Assembly: GCF_029016285.1 (NCBI RefSeq)
Contig: NZ_CP091976.1
Location: 1,240,001 to 1,304,000 of the forward strand
Reading direction: 5' to 3'
Source: Vibrio sp. DW001
Lineage (GTDB): Bacteria; Pseudomonadota; Gammaproteobacteria; Enterobacterales; Vibrionaceae
Length of the DNA: 64,000 bases
This document shows positions 18,953 to 27,266 of the stretch, piece by piece. How positions within the stretch are numbered: the first letter of the stretch is position 1; every line of letters starts with the position of its first letter. Position numbers and translations under genes: made by a program. The notes under the pieces were generated by a model, which saw only the letters and a list, made by a program, of their open reading frames with translations, did not search any database and was not told where the DNA came from.

Positions 18953-19897
18953 TTAATCTAAAAGCTGCTCTATTCTGTGTAACGTTTCCATTGCGGACAA
19001 ACACTGAGCCACACTCGAGTTGGGCTCCTTGCCTGTACGAATGGCGTCAAAAAATGCGCGGTCGATAAGCTCAATGCCGTTGTTCGACTCGGTGACACCG
19101 TTGAGGTTTATCTGGTTTTCATTACCATCAAATAGATCATCGTAACGGGCGAGATAGGTGCCTTCGTCGCAGATATAGCGGAAAAAAGTGCCAAATGGAC
19201 CATTATTATTAAATGAGAGTGAAAGTGTACAGATGGCGCCAGTAGGCACTTTAAGGCCTATGCTCATGTCCATTGCAATACCAAGATCGGGATGAATAGG
19301 GCCTTGCATGGCTTGGACTTTTGACGCCGTTTCACCGGTTTGATATTGAAACAGATCCACGGTATGACACGCGTGGTGCCACAATAAGTGATCCGTCCAT
19401 GTTCTTGGTTCACCTTTCGCGTTGGTATTGGTTCGTCGAAAGAAATAGGTCTGAACATCCATTTGCTGGATGTTCAGTTCACCCGCGTTAACCTTATTAT
19501 GAATCCATTGATGGCTTGGGTTAAAGCGCCGAGTGTGCCCGGCCATGGCGATAAGTCCGGTTGATTTTTGAACCTCAACCAATCGTCGAGAATCTTCGAT
19601 ATTGTCCGCCATTGGAATCTCAACCAGCACATGTTTGCCGCTCTCAAGGCATTGAATGGCTTGACTAGCATGCATTTGGGTCGGTGTGGCCAAAATGACA
19701 GCATCGAGATCCTCTCGTCTTAGCGCCACCGCCAGATCATCTGTCACCAATGGATTTGAGTGCTTTTTCGCCAATAGTTCAAGCTTGTCTAGCTCCGTTC
19801 CAACGAGTGCAGTAACGTCGACATCATTGATGTTCGCGATAGCTTCGAGGTGTTTTGTTCCAAATGCCCCCGTGGCGCCCACAACACAAACTTTCAT
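18953..19897 (-). CDS. ligC: 4-carboxy-2-hydroxymuconate-6-semialdehyde dehydrogenase
   Basis: Gfo/Idh/MocA-fold NADP enzyme that oxidises the ring-cleavage product (as its hemiacetal) to 2-pyrone-4,6-dicarboxylate. The Rossmann motif GATGAFGTKH is at residues 7-16, and VEIPMADN and MAGHTRRFNPSHQWIH near 120 follow. DVQTYFFRR and WTDHLLWHHACHTVDLF near 165-180 closely match LigC. ATG 19897 with AAAAGGA upstream is preferred; the longer frame begins with TTG. It is divergent from ligI, with a LysR-type box on its side of the intergenic region. Confidence 0.93.
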   Translation of the reverse strand: MKVCVVGATGAFGTKHLEAIANINDVDVTALVGTELDKLELLAKKHSNPLVTDDLAVALRREDLDAVILATPTQMHASQAIQCLESGKHVLVEIPMADNIEDSRRLVEVQKSTGLIAMAGHTRRFNPSHQWIHNKVNAGELNIQQMDVQTYFFRRTNTNAKGEPRTWTDHLLWHHACHTVDLFQYQTGETASKVQAMQGPIHPDLGIAMDMSIGLKVPTGAICTLSLSFNNNGPFGTFFRYICDEGTYLARYDDLFDGNENQINLNGVTESNNGIELIDRAFFDAIRTGKEPNSSVAQCLSAMETLHRIEQLLD

Positions 19898-19988
19898 AAT
19901 CAATTCCTTTTAGATTTCCATCTTTCGTAAAATAGTCCGTCTAAAGTACCAATACATCTTAGTGCAGAATAATTAAAAATTGAACATA

Positions 19989-20009
19989 GCCATTCATTTT
20001 TTAAATAGA
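19989..20009 (-). promoter_or_regulatory. LysR-type T-N11-A box upstream of ligC
   Basis: On the minus strand TCTAT, 11 bases, ATGGC. The central AAAAAATGA is identical to the box before dctP, and 18 of 20 bases agree with it when aligned from CTAT. It lies 92 bases before the ligC ATG. Confidence 0.6.
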
Positions 20010-20124
20010 GGTATTAAGCGGTTCGACTTAGGGTCAATTCGAGCTTAACTTATTGTCTATTCTTGGGTTGTTGGCAGAGCAGCATTTTAAAAAGTTCACT
20101 ATAATTGTGCTACTTACATGGCAA

Positions 20125-20145
20125 GCTATATCAAAAACTAATATC
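20125..20145 (+). promoter_or_regulatory. LysR-type T-N11-A box upstream of ligI
   Basis: GCTAT (20125-20129), 11 bases, ATATC (20141-20145). It shares CTATA-N-CAAAAACTAATA with the ligJ box and is followed by the same AAATTGAAAT element about 8 bases later. Confidence 0.75.
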
Positions 20146-20268
20146 TGTACTGAAAATTGAAATGGTAACTGGAAGGCGTAGACGAAATACTGGAGCGGCC
20201 TTCAATCAACAATGTGAACGTGACAACCTTTAGTAGGATTAGAGGTTACTAACTTATAAGGACATATT

Positions 20269-21141
20269 ATGGATTCCGACTATTTACCATTTCACCCTAG
20301 TCCGGCTAAACCAACGTTTCGAGTGCCAGAAGGATCGGTAGATGCTCATTGCCATGTGTTTGGTCCTGCGGGGACATTTCCCTATTCAAAAAAGAGGAAA
20401 TATACCCCTTGTGATGCACCCAAAGAAACACTTTTTGGGTTGCGCGGTTTTCTAGGCTTTTCAAAAAATGTGATAGTTCAGGCGTCGTGTCATGGCACAG
20501 ATAATTCCGCGTTGGTTGATGCGTTGCAAACGGCGGGTGACCTCGCCCGAGGTGTCGCAGTGGTTTCAGAGTCGATCAGTGAAGAAGAGATTCAAACGAT
20601 GCACGATGCAGGCGTGCGTGCGGTTCGATTCAATTTTGTAAAAAGACTCGTAGATTCGACACCAAGAGATGTTTTTCGGAATATCGCCGCTAAGATTCGA
20701 CCATTCGGATGGCATATAGTGGTCTATTTTGAAGCCTCGGATCTTGACGACATCGCCCCTTTCTTAATCGAGCTAGATACCACGATAGTTGTTGACCATA
20801 TGGGGCGACCAGATGTATCTGAAGGCGTTGAGTCCAAGGGGTTCAACGAGTTTATTCAGTTAATGGAAGATAACCCAAAAATCTGGACGAAGGTGAGCTG
20901 TCCAGAACGGCTAACAGAAACACCACCAGACTATAGCGATGTTGTCCCCTTTGCGAAAAAACTGGTTAAAAGCTTTCCTGATAGGGTGTTATGGGGAACA
21001 GATTGGCCGCACCCTAATATGAGATCTCATGTCCCCGATGACGGTAAACTTGTCGACGTTATTGCGTTGATAGCGCCAACGGAAGCATTGCAAAAACAGC
21101 TGCTCATTGACAACCCTAACCGCCTTTATTGGAGCAAATAA
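20269..21141 (+). CDS. ligI: 2-pyrone-4,6-dicarboxylate hydrolase
   Basis: Amidohydrolase-fold enzyme of 290 residues that opens the lactone 2-pyrone-4,6-dicarboxylate to 4-oxalomesaconate. Hallmarks are VDAHCHVFGPAGTFPYS near residue 25, VIVQASCHGTDN near 68, VVDHMGRPD near 180 and the catalytic WGTDWPHPN near 245. TAAGGACATATT precedes the ATG. Its stop codon overlaps the ligA start by one base. First gene of ligI-ligA-ligB. Confidence 0.95.
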   Translation: MDSDYLPFHPSPAKPTFRVPEGSVDAHCHVFGPAGTFPYSKKRKYTPCDAPKETLFGLRGFLGFSKNVIVQASCHGTDNSALVDALQTAGDLARGVAVVSESISEEEIQTMHDAGVRAVRFNFVKRLVDSTPRDVFRNIAAKIRPFGWHIVVYFEASDLDDIAPFLIELDTTIVVDHMGRPDVSEGVESKGFNEFIQLMEDNPKIWTKVSCPERLTETPPDYSDVVPFAKKLVKSFPDRVLWGTDWPHPNMRSHVPDDGKLVDVIALIAPTEALQKQLLIDNPNRLYWSK

Positions 21142-21509
21142 TGAAAGAGAAGAGAACGTCTTATCTGAATACAGATAAAGTGATTCCGGGCACAATCATG
21201 TTTGACGGCACAATGGCGCGTAAAGGTTATGGCCTCAATAAAATGTGCTATTCATTTAATAACGCCCCAGACCGAGAGGCATTTCTTGCCGATGAAATGG
21301 CCTATTGTGACAAGTTTAACTTGTCGCCTGCTCAAAAAGAGGCAATTAAAAATAGGGATGTATTAAGGCTGTTAGAGGAAGGTGGCAGTATTTACTATTT
21401 GGCTAAATTTGTCGGTATTTTAGGGTTAAATATGCAAGATATTGGGGCGATACAAACGGGTATGTCACTTGAAGAATTCAACGAACTTCTAAGAAGTGCA
21501 GGAGATTAA
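21141..21509 (+). CDS. ligA: Protocatechuate 4,5-dioxygenase alpha subunit
   Basis: Small helical subunit that caps the active site of the extradiol dioxygenase. The start at 21141 (MKEKRTSYLN) overlaps the ligI stop. Family features are PGTIMFDGTMARKGYGLNKM near residue 15 and LSPAQKEAIKNRDVLRLLEEGG near 65, followed by YLAKFVGILGLNMQDIGA. About 122 residues, slightly shorter than Sphingobium LigA. The ligB ATG follows the stop directly. Confidence 0.93.
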   Translation: MKEKRTSYLNTDKVIPGTIMFDGTMARKGYGLNKMCYSFNNAPDREAFLADEMAYCDKFNLSPAQKEAIKNRDVLRLLEEGGSIYYLAKFVGILGLNMQDIGAIQTGMSLEEFNELLRSAGD

Positions 21510-21510
21510 C

Positions 21511-22359
21511 ATGGCTAAGATTATAGGTGGTATCACCACTTCTCACATTCCGCTGATAGGAAAAGCTATCGACCTAAACCTGCAAAATGAACCCTATTGG
21601 AAGTCTTTTTTTGCTGCCTATGTTCCTATTCATAAGTGGCTGGATGAAAAGAAGCCGGACGTTGCCATTATATTTTATAACGATCACGGACTTGAGTTCT
21701 TTATTGACAAAAAACCGACGTTTGCCATCGGTGCAGCACATCAATACGTCAATGCCGATGAAGGTTGGGGTATCAAGCCAATTCCTCCGGTGTCTGGCGA
21801 TGTTGGTCTTTCTTGGCATATCTGTAATGAATTGGTGGCTAACGAGTTCGATATTACTATCTGTCAGGAAATGAAAGTTGACCATGGTTTAACCGTACCA
21901 ATGCAGTTAATGTGGCCGGGTAATCGCTATTCGCATATGAAGGTAATTCCTGTCTGTATCAATGTTGAACAACACCCTATGCCCTCACCTAAACGCTGCT
22001 ACGACCTTGGTTGTGCTATTGGTGATGCAGTACGTGATTATGATGAGGACTTAAAGGTTGTGGTATTTGGCACTGGTGGGTTATCTCATCAACTTGACGG
22101 CGAACGAGCAGGGTTTATCAACAAAAAATTTGACCTTTATTGCATGGATAAAATCATAGATAATCCGCAAGAGTTGACCGAGTTTTCTATTCTAGATTTG
22201 ATTGAGAAAGGCGGTGCGCAGGGCGCTGAATTTATCATGTGGATGGGTATGCGCGGTGTATTATCGGACAATATTGAGTTGCTTCATAGCAACTATCATA
22301 TTCCGATTTCCAATACTGGAGCTGGTACGATGTTGATAGAAGATCATCTACAAGATTGA
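21511..22359 (+). CDS. ligB: Protocatechuate 4,5-dioxygenase beta subunit
   Basis: Catalytic non-heme Fe(II) subunit cleaving protocatechuate between C4 and C5. Likely iron ligands are His12 (TTSHIP), His59 (FYNDHGLEFF) and Glu240 (GAEFIMWMGMRG). The catalytic base is His193 in FGTGGLSHQLDGERAG, matching the LigB pattern with a two-residue offset. The start MAKIIGGITTSHIP at 21511 has AGGAG upstream. 282 residues. Last gene of the operon; an unusual hairpin follows. Confidence 0.95.
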   Translation: MAKIIGGITTSHIPLIGKAIDLNLQNEPYWKSFFAAYVPIHKWLDEKKPDVAIIFYNDHGLEFFIDKKPTFAIGAAHQYVNADEGWGIKPIPPVSGDVGLSWHICNELVANEFDITICQEMKVDHGLTVPMQLMWPGNRYSHMKVIPVCINVEQHPMPSPKRCYDLGCAIGDAVRDYDEDLKVVVFGTGGLSHQLDGERAGFINKKFDLYCMDKIIDNPQELTEFSILDLIEKGGAQGAEFIMWMGMRGVLSDNIELLHSNYHIPISNTGAGTMLIEDHLQD

Positions 22360-22442
22360 ATAATATGTATCTGACATCCAGCGAAGTTAGCCTGTGAGTG
22401 GGTCAGGTGTTATCCAGTTTGGCATTATTTAATCACCTCAGT

Positions 22443-22473
22443 CACATAGGCCGATAGTCGCTCAGCCTATGTG
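22443..22473. terminator. Hairpin between ligB and pepE
   Basis: Perfect 9-bp arms CACATAGGC (22443-22451) and GCCTATGTG (22465-22473) between convergent genes. There is no T run on either side, so efficient intrinsic termination is uncertain. Confidence 0.5.
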
Positions 22474-22505
22474 GTGGTCTACTCTAAAGCTAACCCTTTG
22501 TGCCT

Positions 22506-23237
22506 TTAGCAGCTATGGTCTAGACAGTGAGTTAAATCGCTGTCACTGTCGACTGATTGGGCTGGTTTACCATGGGTAAATATTTTTAGTTTTCTCTCTT
22601 CTACAGAATGGTATGAGAGTTTTTCCCCTTCTACCTTTAACATGGAACCTTCGGGGATGGCGACGACAAATTCATGTTGGTTTAGGATCAAAAATTCTTC
22701 AATCCTTTCATCTCTTGTTTCGCCCATGTGCCCTGAAACACTTGCTTCAATGTAGTGCGGGTTGATCTGGAATGGTACCAAGTTTAACGAAGGTAAAATG
22801 GCAGCGGTGACGATTGGCATATCGTTGGTGGTACGGATAGTTGGTGACGCAATATTGGTGCCCGCGCTCCATCCTATGTAGAGTTTTTCTTGCTTGATTA
22901 TGGCGTCTCGAAGCGGCCCAACCAAACCTTGGTCGTGGATCATCTTATTCAATACCCATGTGTTACCACCGCTAACGATAATACCGTCGCATTCTTTAAT
23001 TGCTGCAATTGGATCATCGCATGTGTGAATTCCAGTTACTTCACATCCAAATTGACCCAAGCCATCGTTGAGCTGCCGAGTGCGGTCGTCATAATGTCCA
23101 CGAATCATGGCATATGGGATAAACAATAGCTTTTTGGCATTGGTTTTTTTGATCATAGGCTTTAGCCATGAAAAACCGAACTCTAATAGCATTGTGTTTC
23201 CGGCAATCTTACCGTTACTAAATAACATGATGTTCAT
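22506..23237 (-). CDS. pepE: Dipeptidase E (alpha-aspartyl dipeptidase)
   Basis: Cytoplasmic serine peptidase of family S51 that cleaves Asp-X dipeptides. The nucleophile Ser124 lies in GWSAGTN, preceded by the IIVSGGNTWVLNKM glycine-rich loop near residue 88 and followed by FQINPHYIEAS with the likely catalytic His. 243 residues (usual about 230). It lies 10 bases after pepT in the same direction and completes the rpiR-dcuC-pepT-pepE series. Confidence 0.93.
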   Translation of the reverse strand: MNIMLFSNGKIAGNTMLLEFGFSWLKPMIKKTNAKKLLFIPYAMIRGHYDDRTRQLNDGLGQFGCEVTGIHTCDDPIAAIKECDGIIVSGGNTWVLNKMIHDQGLVGPLRDAIIKQEKLYIGWSAGTNIASPTIRTTNDMPIVTAAILPSLNLVPFQINPHYIEASVSGHMGETRDERIEEFLILNQHEFVVAIPEGSMLKVEGEKLSYHSVEERKLKIFTHGKPAQSVDSDSDLTHCLDHSC

Positions 23238-23247
23238 AAATTAATTC

Positions 23248-24516
23248 CTAGGTCACAGCTTCGCTTTGGGCTTCAATATGCTGTTGGGTAATGATGACAA
23301 TTGATTGAATAACCTTACTGGCAGCCTGTAAAGACGGAACAGGAAGGTATTCATAAATTGAATGAAAATTGTGGGCGCCGGTGAAAATATTAGGACAGGG
23401 GAGTCCTTTTTGAGAGAGGACAGCGCCGTCATAGCCCCCTCTCATGGGTGTTGTTTTCATATCAATGCCGTTGTCTTGATAGGCTTGCTTGGCAATAGCG
23501 ATAGGATAATTTTGAGTGCCTTGAAGACGATTAGCCACATTCTCGTAGCGATCCATCAACGTCAACTCTACAGACTCCTCTCCCCAGAGTGACTGACAGT
23601 TTTGACCGAGCTGTTTAAGAAAGGCCATGCGTTTTTTATACCCTACTTGAGAGAAATCGCGAATGTCGAGCTTAAGTAAAGTGGAAGCGCTATTACCTGA
23701 TAGCTCTTTAACCCAATAGTATCCTTCTCTTCCTTCTGTATATTCCGGCGCTTCTCCTGCGGGTAACATACTGATAAATTTGTGTGCCATAAGCAGTGAG
23801 TTTTTAAGCTTTCCTTTGGCAGACATTGGGTGTGCTGATTGGCCAACAAAACGCACTTCAGCATTGCCTGCGTTCCAATTCTCGCAAACAAATTCACCAA
23901 TACCACAGCAATCAAGAGTATAGCCGAAGTCAGCACCAAATGATTCGACATTGAATGCTTTCGCTCCTCTCAACCCTTGTTCTTCGTCGGGCAAAAAGGC
24001 GATTTTAATATCACCATGTTTTAAGGTGGTCTCTCCTTTTGATTTTAACGTAGTGAAGTGCTGCAACATATCCATAATGGCGGCAATGGCCGCTTTATCG
24101 TCCGCACCTAACAGACTGGTTCCGTCAGTGACAATGATGTCTTGGTTTTCATATTGAGCAAGCTCAGGAAACTCTGATACTTTGAGCCAAACCTTTTTAC
24201 TGAGTTCAATATCACCACCTTGATAATTGACAATATGAGCATTGGTATCGTTCGATTGCTCAGCACTGGTATCGAGATGCGCAAAAAAGGACACCGTTGG
24301 TACATTGGCGTCATTTCCGCGTAAGGTGGCGGTGAGTATGGCAGTATCTCTGAGTGTGACCTCGTCGAGTCCGAACGCCTCAAGTTCTGCCTTGAGTAGG
24401 GTTGCTAATTCAAACTGGCCGGGCGATGAAGGCATGACTCCTTGCGCACCAAGTTCACGGTTTGTTGTTGTGTTGATTTTAGTATAGCGAAGAAACCGAT
24501 CGGTAATATTTTCCAT
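23248..24516 (-). CDS. pepT: Peptidase T (tripeptide aminopeptidase)
   Basis: M20-family di-zinc tripeptidase of 422 residues. Metal-site motifs are SFFAHLDTS near residue 78, TDGTSLLGADDKAAIA near 140 and FLPDEEQGLRGA near 174, with a C-terminal PMRGGYDGAVLSQKG and TGAHNFHS. The start ATG 24516 gives MENITDRFLRYTKI, matching relatives. A hairpin separates it from dcuC upstream; pepE follows 10 bases downstream. Confidence 0.95.
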   Translation of the reverse strand: MENITDRFLRYTKINTTTNRELGAQGVMPSSPGQFELATLLKAELEAFGLDEVTLRDTAILTATLRGNDANVPTVSFFAHLDTSAEQSNDTNAHIVNYQGGDIELSKKVWLKVSEFPELAQYENQDIIVTDGTSLLGADDKAAIAAIMDMLQHFTTLKSKGETTLKHGDIKIAFLPDEEQGLRGAKAFNVESFGADFGYTLDCCGIGEFVCENWNAGNAEVRFVGQSAHPMSAKGKLKNSLLMAHKFISMLPAGEAPEYTEGREGYYWVKELSGNSASTLLKLDIRDFSQVGYKKRMAFLKQLGQNCQSLWGEESVELTLMDRYENVANRLQGTQNYPIAIAKQAYQDNGIDMKTTPMRGGYDGAVLSQKGLPCPNIFTGAHNFHSIYEYLPVPSLQAASKVIQSIVIITQQHIEAQSEAVT

Positions 24517-24550
24517 ATTTACATCTTATGATTATTATTTGCGTCGTTAA

Positions 24551-24572
24551 TAGCAGGAGTATGCTCCTGCTA
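24551..24572 (-). repeat. Hairpin between dcuC and pepT
   Basis: Perfect 9-bp arms TAGCAGGAG and CTCCTGCTA with a 4-base loop. Without a long T run it may be a processing or stabilising stem rather than a full terminator. Confidence 0.55.
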
Positions 24573-24580
24573 TCGGCTAT

Positions 24581-25942
24581 TTAAAGTAGTACCTGAGAAC
24601 AAACTAAAACAGTGATAAGGCCACCAACCATAGGGATGGCAGTACGTTTTATAAGTTCCATTGGTGATACATTTGCCACACCAGCACAAGCAATCACGAC
24701 ACCAGCAACCGGTGATGCAGATCGCATTAGACCCGATGCTAATTGCATTGGAAGTGCCACGGTTGCTGCCGCTGTTCCTACCTGTGCAGCGACATCAGGC
24801 GCTAAGTTAGAAAAGCTAAAGAATGATGCGTTACCTGAACCTGAAAGTAACGTGACAATGGCGATAATCGTGACAAGAACGAGTACCATTGCAATGTAGC
24901 CAAAACCAGCACTGGCTGCACTGTCTAATAACAGGTCGATAAATCCAATCGTTGAAAGGCCCGTGACAAAAACTTTTGCTGAGATGATAAGGCTAACAAC
25001 ACTTGCAAATACCGCCCCCATACCTTCTAAATATATTTTAAGTGATGCGCAGACTTTTTTGCCGTCCCTTGTGTAGAGATAGTCACATATCATCGCAACG
25101 AATAAAGCAATAAACATTGCGGTAACCACATCAATTTTGACACTGGTAATAGCAAATTTGCTAAAGGTAAGAAGAAGGGCTAACGGCAGGACAGGAAGAA
25201 TGGCAAACCATTTCGGTGCTTTGCGATGGTCCTTACTTTCCACGTTGAAGTCGTGTTTGATGCCATTTTCTTCATCTTTTTTGTCAAAGTGTTTTTGACA
25301 AAAAAAGTGTAATACTGCGATCACTATTATTGCAATAACAGAGACGACCAATTGATAGCTGACAAAATACGTGGCGACATCGATACCGGATATCTCAGCC
25401 GCTTTGTTGGCAGCAGAGGACGCTGGACCTAGGTCAAGACAACCCGTTGTGGCAACCACCGCTGCTGCTGCCGCAGGATTGCACCCAACACCGACCAAAA
25501 CAGGATACATAGCAACCAATAGCAATAGAGCAAGCCCGGTCGCACTTGGGATAAATATATTGATCATCTGACCAATTACATACGCCATAGCAAGTACAAC
25601 GTACGGATTTTTGATGCGTGACAATGGCTTCGTCGCAATCTGAACGAGGGCATTTGCCGCGCCAATGTGGCTCATGTAACGCGAAAACCCACCAACAGCC
25701 ATGATAATCAGACCAAGCTTAGCGAGTGTTGATGAGGAGATGACTTTAATAACCTCAAAAAAATCGACAATAATGGAACCTGTCGAGGTTCCGCCTTTTG
25801 GCATGAAATCTGGATTCCCTGCGATAACACCGAGTGCGATCATCGTTAAACCTGCCAAAAACAATACCGCTTGAGTATTGTATTTCTTTACTACGAAATA
25901 GCCGACGGAGAAAATAACCGGCAGTGCTAATAAAGTAATCAT
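24581..25942 (-). CDS. dcuC: DcuC-type C4-dicarboxylate transporter
   Basis: 453-residue membrane protein with about 12 TM segments of the anaerobic C4-dicarboxylate carrier DcuC family. Typical features are GYFVVKKYNTQAVLFLAGL at the N-terminus, GASSAANKAAE-like GPASSAANKAAEISG near residue 180, LSGSGNASFFSFSNLAP near 365 and RSASPVAGVVIACAGVANV. It probably exchanges or exports succinate, fumarate or aspartate. It is transcribed with pepT and pepE, which release aspartate from peptides. A perfect inverted repeat lies just upstream. Confidence 0.9.
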   Translation of the reverse strand: MITLLALPVIFSVGYFVVKKYNTQAVLFLAGLTMIALGVIAGNPDFMPKGGTSTGSIIVDFFEVIKVISSSTLAKLGLIIMAVGGFSRYMSHIGAANALVQIATKPLSRIKNPYVVLAMAYVIGQMINIFIPSATGLALLLLVAMYPVLVGVGCNPAAAAAVVATTGCLDLGPASSAANKAAEISGIDVATYFVSYQLVVSVIAIIVIAVLHFFCQKHFDKKDEENGIKHDFNVESKDHRKAPKWFAILPVLPLALLLTFSKFAITSVKIDVVTAMFIALFVAMICDYLYTRDGKKVCASLKIYLEGMGAVFASVVSLIISAKVFVTGLSTIGFIDLLLDSAASAGFGYIAMVLVLVTIIAIVTLLSGSGNASFFSFSNLAPDVAAQVGTAAATVALPMQLASGLMRSASPVAGVVIACAGVANVSPMELIKRTAIPMVGGLITVLVCSQVLL

Positions 25943-25994
25943 TTTTCTATCCTTGTAATTAATTAATTTTGTCTGTCAACTTAATTTTGGACGT

Positions 25995-26038
25995 GTTTAT
26001 ATATTCAAATTAAATGAATATAATTTGAATATATAAAC
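25995..26038. repeat. Perfect 18-bp inverted repeat upstream of dcuC
   Basis: Arms GTTTATATATTCAAATTA (25995-26012) and TAATTTGAATATATAAAC (26021-26038) are perfect reverse complements with an 8-base spacer. It lies in the 112-base gap between rpiR and dcuC. It is AT-rich and has no GC stem, so it looks like an operator (candidate site for the RpiR protein) rather than a terminator. Confidence 0.75.
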
Positions 26039-26054
26039 TTGATTAAATTAAATG

Positions 26055-26909
26055 TTAATTTTTAAATATTTTAAATTCTTTAAAGATGTCTTCCATTTTA
26101 TCAAATCGTTGTTTGTTATTTGTACGATTAGACATGCATTTAATTAATAGCTCGATAATGGAAAGCCCTGCCGAACGATTATTAAAAATAGTACTACTTT
26201 CGCTCGCGACGACGATTTGAATATCGCTATAAGATACAAAAGGGTTGACCTCTTGATCGGTCATAACAACGGTTTTACCACCAACCTGACTAAACCAACG
26301 AACAACCTTAACCGTCGTACTTGAAAATCGGTGATAAGACATCGCTAGCAGCGTATCATCTTCGTTAATGTCGGCGAGTTGGTGAGGTAATGTAGACGAG
26401 TCGGCGTTGAGCAAAATAACGTCTCTTCTTAGATAACGTGCTAATAAATAAAAATAATTGGCTAATGCTTCAGCGGACGCGCTTCCAATGACATAAAGTT
26501 TGCCTTGTGGGTTGAGAATAAGATCTGTGGCTTTATCTATATTTAAGACATCGATTGATTGGTAAGTCTTTTCAATATTATTCAGTATTTCTTTTTGATG
26601 TTCATTAATTAACTGAGATGTAGAGTCATTTCTTCTTGTGTTATTACAGCGATCTACTGGAGTACTTAGTTCAATAATCAAATCATTCGAAACTGCTTTT
26701 TTAAAATCTAAAAAACCATGGAACCCAAGGCGCTGTAAAAATCGACCAAGTGTTGCCTTTCCAATTCCAATCTGATGGCATAGGTCATTTATTTTGGCAA
26801 AAGGTAGCATTTCGAATTGAGCAATAAAGTGCTCAATAATTCTGTTGTCTGATTCAGTCAAGTTATCAATAGTATTGACTGATCTAATAAACTCTTGCCT
26901 ATCCATCAT
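26055..26909 (-). CDS. MurR/RpiR-family transcriptional regulator
   Basis: 284-residue protein with an N-terminal HTH_6 domain (FAKINDLCHQIGIGKATLGRFLQRLGFHGF near residues 38-70) and a C-terminal SIS domain (GKLYVIGSASAEALANYFYLLARYLRRDVI near 130, then TLLAMSYHRFSSTTVK). RpiR proteins usually sense phosphosugars. Here it precedes the peptidase/dicarboxylate genes in the same orientation and is probably their regulator. Two Met codons (26909 or 26906) are possible starts. Confidence 0.88.
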   Translation of the reverse strand: MMDRQEFIRSVNTIDNLTESDNRIIEHFIAQFEMLPFAKINDLCHQIGIGKATLGRFLQRLGFHGFLDFKKAVSNDLIIELSTPVDRCNNTRRNDSTSQLINEHQKEILNNIEKTYQSIDVLNIDKATDLILNPQGKLYVIGSASAEALANYFYLLARYLRRDVILLNADSSTLPHQLADINEDDTLLAMSYHRFSSTTVKVVRWFSQVGGKTVVMTDQEVNPFVSYSDIQIVVASESSTIFNNRSAGLSIIELLIKCMSNRTNNKQRFDKMEDIFKEFKIFKN

Positions 26910-27266
26910 TTATCCTTTTCTCTTATGGGGCGGATTGTCACGCTTCTAATTAGTGGGAGCAAGGGAAACAATTTTTCCCACAATCAAAGTGTGATCTTGT
27001 CGATTTTATTGATCAATTATCTTTTAGTGTTCAGCAATAAAACGTTGTATAAGCCTGATAATACATGGCTTTTAGCGAAATGAGGCCGAAGTGAGTTGAA
27101 TGGATTTATTCGCGGTGATGATTCGAAAATAGTCGTACTTGGGCATGTAATGAGAACCTTTGCACCTGCCATTCTGATGGAGTATTGTGAAGGTAACGCT
27201 AATTGAATGAACTCATCGAGTATTGCGCGGATATGTGCAGTTTTCAGTGTAGGTTTGGGGAAAAAC
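26910..27266. other. Divergent intergenic region rpiR / ldhA
   Basis: 357 bases without a convincing gene. An 83-codon minus-strand frame overlaps the start of ldhA; its first 20 residues (including HIRAILDEFIQL) faintly recall the C-terminal helix of LysR proteins, but the order of the rest does not fit. A short dyad, GTGGGA (26953-26958) and TCCCAC (26976-26981), is present. It should contain the ldhA promoter. Confidence 0.45.

Larger units (their letters stand above)
19898..20268. promoter_or_regulatory. Divergent promoter region ligC / ligI
   Basis: A 371-base non-coding region between two outward-reading operons. It holds two LysR-type dyads, one oriented to each side (19989-20009 and 20125-20145). 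No gene or other element seen. Confidence 0.6.
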
